Below the pieces are notes generated by a model. That model saw only the letters and a program-made list of their open reading frames with translations, was not told the DNA's origin and did not search any database. The position numbers and the translations under genes were made by a program. Positions 59,015-64,000 of a stretch of DNA of 64,000 nucleotides are shown here, one piece after another (the stretch's first letter is position 1; every line of letters starts with the position of its first letter). The stretch covers positions 1 to 64,000 of the forward strand of contig CP140044.1 of the NCBI GenBank assembly GCA_039830045.1, in the 5' to 3' direction. Origin of the DNA: Buchnera aphidicola (Floraphis choui). GTDB taxonomy: Bacteria > Pseudomonadota > Gammaproteobacteria > Enterobacterales > Enterobacteriaceae.

Positions 59015-60028
59015 ATGCGAATACTAGGTATTGAAACTTCTTGCGATGATACTGGGATTGCGATATATGATAATATTAAAGGAATTATGTCTAATAAATT
59101 ATATAGTCAATCTCATTTTCATAATTACTATGGAGGTGTTGTTCCTGAATTAGCTTCAAGAAAGCATCTTGAAATTTTAATTACATTAATTGAAGATATG
59201 TTAAAAGAATATAATATTGACAAACGTTCTATACATGCTATCGCTTATACTGCTGGTCCTGGATTAATAGGTTCTTTGTTAGTTGGTGCATCTTTAGCTA
59301 CTGCATTAGCGTTTTCTTTAAATATACCTACTATTTTAGTTAATCATATGGAAGGTCATTTATTGACTCCTATGTTAGAACGTATAAAACCTAAATTTCC
59401 ATTTGTAGGTTTATTAGTATCTGGTGGACATACTCAATTAATTAATGCATATGGTATTGGAAAATACGAATTATTAGGAAGATCTTTAGATGATTCTGTT
59501 GGTGAAACTTTTGATAAAATAGCTAAATTATTAGGATTAAATTATCCCGGTGGCCCTAGTTTGTCTAAATTAGCAGAGTCAGGAAAATTAGGTAGTTTTG
59601 ATTTTCCAAGACCTATGATGAATCGAATAAATTTGAATTTTAGTTTTTCTGGATTAAAAACATTTATTTCAAATATTATAAAAACTAAAAATATTAATTT
59701 TCAAACGCGAGCAGATATTGCAAGAGAGTTTGAAAATTCAGTTACAGATGTTTTAGTTTTAAAAAGTAAAAAAGCTTTAAATAAATTAAACTATTCTACT
59801 TTAGTAGTATCTGGAGGTGTAAGCGCTAACGTAGTTTTAAGAAAAAAATTAAATGATATGGTTGAACATTTTAGAGGAAAAGTATTCTATTCAAAACCAG
59901 AATTATGTACTGATAATGGTGTGATGATAGCTTATACAGGCATGCTTCGATTTAAAAAATTTAGGACTTTTAATCTAGAAATCTCTGTATATCCTAAATG
60001 GTCTATTACTGATCTAAAACCAATATAA
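59015..60028 (+). CDS. tsaD: tRNA N6-adenosine threonylcarbamoyltransferase TsaD
   Basis: TsaD transfers threonylcarbamoyl to A37 of ANN-decoding tRNAs, including the two tRNA-Thr species in this window. The 337-residue protein is the E. coli length. It begins [19 protein letters not shown]. The metal ligands His111 and His115 lie in NHMEGHL, followed by [33 protein letters not shown] and [12 protein letters not shown]. Its ASKHA fold is complete. Partners TsaB, TsaC and TsaE are not in this window. Confidence 0.98.
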   Translation: MRILGIETSCDDTGIAIYDNIKGIMSNKLYSQSHFHNYYGGVVPELASRKHLEILITLIEDMLKEYNIDKRSIHAIAYTAGPGLIGSLLVGASLATALAFSLNIPTILVNHMEGHLLTPMLERIKPKFPFVGLLVSGGHTQLINAYGIGKYELLGRSLDDSVGETFDKIAKLLGLNYPGGPSLSKLAESGKLGSFDFPRPMMNRINLNFSFSGLKTFISNIIKTKNINFQTRADIAREFENSVTDVLVLKSKKALNKLNYSTLVVSGGVSANVVLRKKLNDMVEHFRGKVFYSKPELCTDNGVMIAYTGMLRFKKFRTFNLEISVYPKWSITDLKPI

Positions 60029-60084
60029 TTATTTGAAATTATTACTGTATAAGAAAAAATTAATATCTTAAAAATTTTATTTTT

Positions 60085-60732
60085 TTAAACTTTTTTACTA
60101 TGTATAATAGTAATATATTTCTTTAAATCTTGAATAGTTATAATCGGAATATTTTTTAGTTGTGAAAACTGAATAATTTCAGATAGTTTTGACATGGATC
60201 CATCTTTATTAGTTAACTCGCATATTATTCCAGCAGGTTTAAATCCAGCTAAAATTGCTAGTTCTATAGATGCTTCTGTATGCCCAGATCGTCCAAGTAT
60301 ACCATTTTTATGTGCTTGTACTGGAAACACATGTCCAGGTCGATTTAAATCTTGTGGTTTTGCATCATTTCGAATAGCTGTTCGAATAGTAGTTATTCTA
60401 TCTTTAGCAGATACTCCAGTTGATACCCCTCGAGCAGCTTCTATAGTTATAGTAAAATTAGTTCCAAATTTACTAGTATTATTTTTCACCATAAATGGCA
60501 ATCTTAGTTGTTTTCGTTTAGATTCAGTAATACATAAACATACGATTCCACTTCCATATCGAATAGTTAATGCCATTTGTTCTATAGTCATAGTTTCTGC
60601 TGGAAATATTAAATCACCTTCATTTTCACGATTAATATCATCTAGAACAATAACTCCGTTTCCTAATTTGAGAGATTTTATTGCATTTTCAATACGTTTT
60701 TGTGGAGTAATAGAAAAGAAAGATTGGTGCAT
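60085..60732 (-). CDS. ribB: 3,4-dihydroxy-2-butanone-4-phosphate synthase RibB
   Basis: RibB turns ribulose-5-phosphate into the four-carbon unit of riboflavin. The 215-residue protein matches E. coli at 217. It has the acidic metal-binding loop [16 protein letters not shown] (about residues 32-47), [19 protein letters not shown] and [15 protein letters not shown] with the catalytic His/Glu. No FMN riboswitch is evident in the short upstream region. Its retention suggests that at least part of riboflavin synthesis persists. Confidence 0.97.
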   Translation of the reverse strand: MHQSFFSITPQKRIENAIKSLKLGNGVIVLDDINRENEGDLIFPAETMTIEQMALTIRYGSGIVCLCITESKRKQLRLPFMVKNNTSKFGTNFTITIEAARGVSTGVSAKDRITTIRTAIRNDAKPQDLNRPGHVFPVQAHKNGILGRSGHTEASIELAILAGFKPAGIICELTNKDGSMSKLSEIIQFSQLKNIPIITIQDLKKYITIIHSKKV

Positions 60733-60931
60733 TCTATTTAGCCTTTATGGTGATAATACTATAAATATTAAATAAATTAATTGATTATAAAGTGTATCTA
60801 AGAATTGTTTATTATGTATTTTAATATAATATAAATATTTATTTAAAACAAACATTTATTAGAAATATTGTTTAAAAAGTTATTAATTTGTTTATGAATT
60901 ATATTGTTTAAAAGTATAAAGGATACGATTT

Positions 60932-62185
60932 ATGAAAGTATATTTAGTTGGAGGTGCTATTCGAGATAAATTATTAAATATTCCAATTAAAGATAGGGAT
61001 TGGGTAATTATTGGAGCTACGTCGGAAATGTTATTAAGTTTAAATTTTAGACAAGTAGGAAAAGATTTTCCTGTATTTTTACATCCAAAGAGTAAAGAAG
61101 AGTATTCTTTAGCAAGAATTGATAGAAAATATGGATTAGGGCATACAGGGTTTAAAACTAATTGTTCTAAAACAGTTACCTTGAAGGAAGATTTGATGCG
61201 AAGAGATTTAACAATAAATGCTATTGCTCAAGATAAAAATGGAAATTATATTGATTTTTTTAATGGTATACAAGATATTGAAAACAGAATTTTGAGACAT
61301 ATTTCACCTTCTTTTTGTGAAGATCCTTTAAGGATTTTTAGAGTAGCACGATTTTCTGCAGCTCTCAATCATTTTGGTTTTAAAATTGCAAAAGAAACTA
61401 TGCAGATAATGATTGACATGGTTAAAACTAAAGAATTATTATATTTAACAAAAGATAGAATTTGGAAAGAAACAGAAAAAGCTTTAAAAACGCATAATCC
61501 TCATGTATATTTTCAAGTTTTATATAATTGTAATGCATTATCTATTATTTTTCCTGAAGTTAATTTAATTTGTCAATATGAATCAAAGTATGTTAATAAG
61601 TATCATCAACAAATTTATTTTAAATTTAATTTTTTTTTAGAAATTGCTAAAATTTCTAGTTTGAATAGAGAAATAGATATTAGATTTTCTTATTTATGTA
61701 ATATAATTTGTCAGTATACGTCATTTAATTATAGTTTTTTTTCACATAAAATTTACAATGAAACTTCAAAAAAATTAGTTGAAACATTTTGTAGACGTTT
61801 AAATATTCCTTCTTATATAGGAGATTTATCTATTATTTTTTCTGGATGTTTCAAATTTTTGAGTTTGATTCATTTTCGATCTTCAAAAAGCATTATTATA
61901 TTTTTTAATAAAATAGACGCATGGAGAAAACCTAATAGAATACGAAAATTATCTGTTCTAATTAATTTATATATGTTTTTTTCTATAGATATTAAAATTA
62001 TAGATTCATATCAAAGTAATTTTTTAGAAAAAGTATTTGATGTTTCTAATAGAGTTTCTGTTAAGTCTATTTTACGTTTAGGATTTACAGGAATAAGAAT
62101 ACGAGATGAATTATTTCGTCTTAGGGTAATTGCAATTGATAAATGGAGAAAAGATTATAACAACTTAAGAACGATAAAAACATAA
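60932..62185 (+). CDS. cca: CCA-adding enzyme Cca, nucleotidyltransferase intact, HD domain degenerate
   Basis: Cca adds the CCA end to tRNAs, needed here because all five tRNA genes in the window lack encoded CCA. The 417-residue protein is near E. coli at 412. The catalytic domain has YLVGGAIRDKLL and DRDWVIIG, RRDLTINAIAQ, and ARFSAALNHFGF. The C-terminal half keeps anchors such as IDIRF and IDAWRKPNRI. The HD-domain metal ligands are gone: E. coli CHDLGKG is CNIICQY, with Asn257-Ile258 replacing His-Asp, and the other ligand histidines are also missing. Phosphohydrolase activities are therefore predicted lost while CCA addition is kept. Its 3' end overlaps uppP by 21 bases. Confidence 0.95.
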   Translation: MKVYLVGGAIRDKLLNIPIKDRDWVIIGATSEMLLSLNFRQVGKDFPVFLHPKSKEEYSLARIDRKYGLGHTGFKTNCSKTVTLKEDLMRRDLTINAIAQDKNGNYIDFFNGIQDIENRILRHISPSFCEDPLRIFRVARFSAALNHFGFKIAKETMQIMIDMVKTKELLYLTKDRIWKETEKALKTHNPHVYFQVLYNCNALSIIFPEVNLICQYESKYVNKYHQQIYFKFNFFLEIAKISSLNREIDIRFSYLCNIICQYTSFNYSFFSHKIYNETSKKLVETFCRRLNIPSYIGDLSIIFSGCFKFLSLIHFRSSKSIIIFFNKIDAWRKPNRIRKLSVLINLYMFFSIDIKIIDSYQSNFLEKVFDVSNRVSVKSILRLGFTGIRIRDELFRLRVIAIDKWRKDYNNLRTIKT

Positions 62186-62992
62186 ATAAATTATAATAGA
62201 TAATATTAATCTGTAAATAATAAATGGTGTAAAAGAACAGACATTAATTATTTTTAAGAATTTGTTTATGCAAATTCTTGATGTAATAAATGAAGACAAA
62301 AAACCAACGCTTAAAATAAATAAGTTATGTAATTGTATAGTATGAATATTATTAATTATGTCTAAAATTGTTGCTCCAAAAAAAATAGGAACGGATATAA
62401 TAAAAGAAAAATGCGTAGCTGTACGTTGATTAAGTCCTATTAAAACTCCTATAGAAATAGTAGAGCAAGATCGAGAAAATCCAGGCCATAATGCTAAACA
62501 TTGAAAACAACCTATAGTTAGTGATTTAAATAAATTAATATTTTCATTTTTATATTTTATTTTTTTTTTGAATATTTCAGACAATGTTAGTAATATAGAA
62601 CCAAATATTAATGATAACAATATACTTTTAGGATTAAATAAAGATTGTATATATTTGTAATAGTATGATCCGAGTAGTATTGTTGGAAATATCCCAAGAA
62701 ATACGTGGTAACATGATAGATTATAATTATTAATACATTTTTTATGCGTCTTAAAAATAGAATCAAATAATTTAATAAATGTATTTTTAAAATATAGTAG
62801 TATAGATAACGATGCACCAAATTGCATAAATATATTTAAGAATTTTGCTTCGTTTTTATCTATTTGAAAAATATCAGAAAGAATAATGGTGTGGCTAGTT
62901 GATGAAATAGGAAAAAATTCTGTAATACCTTCAATAGTTCCAAGTATAATTACGATCAAAATGTGATAGATATTTAATATATGTGTATTCAT
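62165..62992 (-). CDS. uppP: Undecaprenyl-diphosphatase UppP (BacA)
   Basis: UppP recycles the lipid carrier for peptidoglycan. The 275-residue multi-spanning membrane protein is near E. coli at 273. It has the family motifs GTIEGITEFFPISSTSHTIIL (about residues 18-38, with the catalytic Glu-rich loop) and PGFSRSCSTIS (about 171-181), and about seven to eight hydrophobic helices. It is convergent with cca, overlapping its end by 21 bases, so the last codons of both genes share DNA. Together with murB and glmSU it supports continued cell wall synthesis. Confidence 0.95.
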   Translation of the reverse strand: MNTHILNIYHILIVIILGTIEGITEFFPISSTSHTIILSDIFQIDKNEAKFLNIFMQFGASLSILLYFKNTFIKLFDSIFKTHKKCINNYNLSCYHVFLGIFPTILLGSYYYKYIQSLFNPKSILLSLIFGSILLTLSEIFKKKIKYKNENINLFKSLTIGCFQCLALWPGFSRSCSTISIGVLIGLNQRTATHFSFIISVPIFFGATILDIINNIHTIQLHNLFILSVGFLSSFITSRICINKFLKIINVCSFTPFIIYRLILSIIIYLCFYRS

Positions 62993-63033
62993 ATTATGTA
63001 AATGGTAATTTTCTTATTAGAGTTTTTGTAAAG

Positions 63034-63076
63034 ATAGGTAAAACGGTATATATTAAAGTTATTCCGTTTTACCTAT
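63034..63076 (-). terminator. Stem-loop terminating crr (ptsI-crr)
   Basis: A perfect 13-bp stem ATAGGTAAAACGG (63034-63046) pairs with 63064-63076 around a 17-base loop and begins six bases after the crr stop. The flank on the exit side lacks a strong T run, but position and stability suggest the operon terminator. Confidence 0.65.
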
Positions 63077-63081
63077 AAATG

Positions 63082-63588
63082 TTATTTTTCTATAGAAAAA
63101 ATAATATTTTTTCCTGCAATAATTTGACCTGATCTTTTATATATTTTTTTAAATAATTCCATATTAGATATTACTACAGGTGTTAATATAGATTTAGCTG
63201 TATTTTTTAATAATGGTAAATTAAGAGAAATAATTGGATCTCCTATTTTTACAATTTGGTTTTCTTGAGCAATTTTTTTAAATCCAATACCTTTTAATTT
63301 CACTGTATCTATTCCAAAATGTACAAATAGTTCAATATCATCTTCTTTAGATTGAATTGAGAAAGCGTGTAATGTTGTAAATATTTTTCCAATTGTTCCA
63401 TTAATAGGAGATAACATAATATTGCTATTTGGTAAAATAGCTATTCCATCTCCTACTATTTTTTTAGAAAATACAATATCTGGAACTTCTTCGAGATTAA
63501 CTATGTCTCCAGATAGTGGAGCAAAAATATTTATTATTTTTCTGGATGTGATATTTTTGGTTTTAAAAAAATTAGAAAACAAATTCAT
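63082..63588 (-). CDS. crr: Glucose-specific PTS enzyme IIA (Crr)
   Basis: EIIA-Glc passes phosphate from HPr to membrane sugar permeases. The 168-residue protein is the E. coli length of 169. It starts MNLFSNFF and has [17 protein letters not shown], the histidine His74 in TTLHAFSI, and the phosphorylation site His90 in [13 protein letters not shown]. It follows ptsI after 24 bases. The global regulatory roles known in E. coli may not apply in a genome this reduced (inference). Confidence 0.97.
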   Translation of the reverse strand: MNLFSNFFKTKNITSRKIINIFAPLSGDIVNLEEVPDIVFSKKIVGDGIAILPNSNIMLSPINGTIGKIFTTLHAFSIQSKEDDIELFVHFGIDTVKLKGIGFKKIAQENQIVKIGDPIISLNLPLLKNTAKSILTPVVISNMELFKKIYKRSGQIIAGKNIIFSIEK

Positions 63589-63612
63589 ATTTTTCCTGTT
63601 AACAATTTTTTG

Positions 63613-64000
63613 TTAATTATTTAAAACAAATTCATTAATAATATTTATTATTTCTTTTGATGTTGATTGGGATAAAACGTTTGTAGCTAAATTTTTAGCA
63701 TCTAAAAAATTTGTTTTTCGAATTATTTTCTTCACTTTTGGAATAGTTGATGCACTCATGCTAAACTCATCTAAACCCATTCCTAATAATAATGCAGTAG
63801 CTTTTTCATTTCCAGCTAGTTCCCCGCACATCCCGGTCCATTTTCCAGCATTATGGGAAGCATTAATAACTTTTTTAATTAAATTTAATACAGAAGGACT
63901 CATAGGATTATATAAATGAGAAATCAAATCATTTCCCCTATCAACAGCTAGTGTATATTGTGTTAAATCATTACTTCCAATACTAAAAAAATCTACTTCT
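63613..64000 (-). CDS. ptsI: PTS enzyme I (PtsI), C-terminal part only; continues beyond the window
   Basis: Only about the last 129 codons are inside the window. The frame is open to the right edge and reads [24 protein letters not shown], matching the PEP-binding domain. It then has [12 protein letters not shown] with the active-site Cys (E. coli Cys502) and [14 protein letters not shown]. An internal ATG at 63927 is not the start. ptsI-crr is in the usual order; ptsH should lie just beyond the right edge. Confidence 0.97.
   Translation of the reverse strand, partial: EVDFFSIGSNDLTQYTLAVDRGNDLISHLYNPMSPSVLNLIKKVINASHNAGKWTGMCGELAGNEKATALLLGMGLDEFSMSASTIPKVKKIIRKTNFLDAKNLATNVLSQSTSKEIINIINEFVLNN

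Noticed and set aside
60194..60775. A 193-codon plus-strand open frame opposite ribB
   Set aside because: It lies almost wholly antisense to the well-conserved ribB, has no recognisable domain and no ribosome binding site; conserved ribB codons explain the absence of stops.

Overview
The window is a chromosome segment of an aphid endosymbiont that I identify as Buchnera aphidicola or a very close relative. The evidence is extreme A+T richness, single-copy enterobacterial genes with no paralogues, no insertion sequences or phage genes, and a gene order that follows the E. coli/Buchnera backbone: mnmG, atpBEFHAGDC, gyrB-dnaN, rpmH-rnpA-yidD-yidC-mnmE, groESL, the rpoBC and ribosomal protein cluster, the rpoD-dnaG-rpsU operon and ptsI-crr. 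Base 1 is the A of the mnmG start codon, so the window probably begins at coordinate 1 of the deposited chromosome. The species or strain cannot be fixed from sequence alone.

Layout. 1-8.6 kb: mnmG and the complete ATP synthase operon, without atpI. 8.7-17 kb: gyrB and dnaN on the minus strand, then rpmH, rnpA, yidD, yidC and mnmE on the plus strand; dnaA, normally between dnaN and rpmH, is missing and only about 390 non-coding bases remain. 17-24 kb: tRNA-Phe, groESL behind a heat-shock-type promoter, dnaC, rsmD, ftsY and rpoH. 24-34 kb: glmS-glmU, yigL, metE (ending in a 75-bp perfect inverted duplication), yicC and purH. 34-46 kb: the minus-strand secE-nusG-rplKAJL-rpoBC block. 46.5-46.9 kb: four tRNA genes (Thr, Tyr, Gly, Thr). 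47-54 kb: coaA, murB, metF, argG-argH and a degenerate cysE. 54.6-64 kb: rpoD, dnaG, rpsU, tsaD, ribB, cca, uppP, crr and the 3' part of ptsI.

How the genes work together. The set covers ATP synthesis, transcription (core enzyme, sigma-70, sigma-32, NusG), replication parts (beta clamp, gyrase, primase, helicase loader), membrane targeting (YidC, SecE, FtsY), tRNA maturation (RnpA, MnmE/MnmG, TsaD, Cca), early cell wall synthesis (GlmS, GlmU, MurB, UppP), sugar uptake (PtsI, Crr), and fragments of nutritional pathways (MetE/MetF, ArgG/ArgH, RibB, PurH).

I see no new multi-gene system. The notable signals are marks of reductive evolution. The essential genes rplJ and rnpA each appear to be one base short at a long poly(A) tract, so full-length product would need slippage. 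metE has an inverted duplication of its own 3' end. CysE has lost its catalytic histidine, and Cca has lost its HD-domain ligands. A tRNA-Thr shows a paired change in the D and T loops. dnaA, efp and argECB are missing from their usual places. All comparisons with E. coli or other Buchnera are from memory, not from a search.
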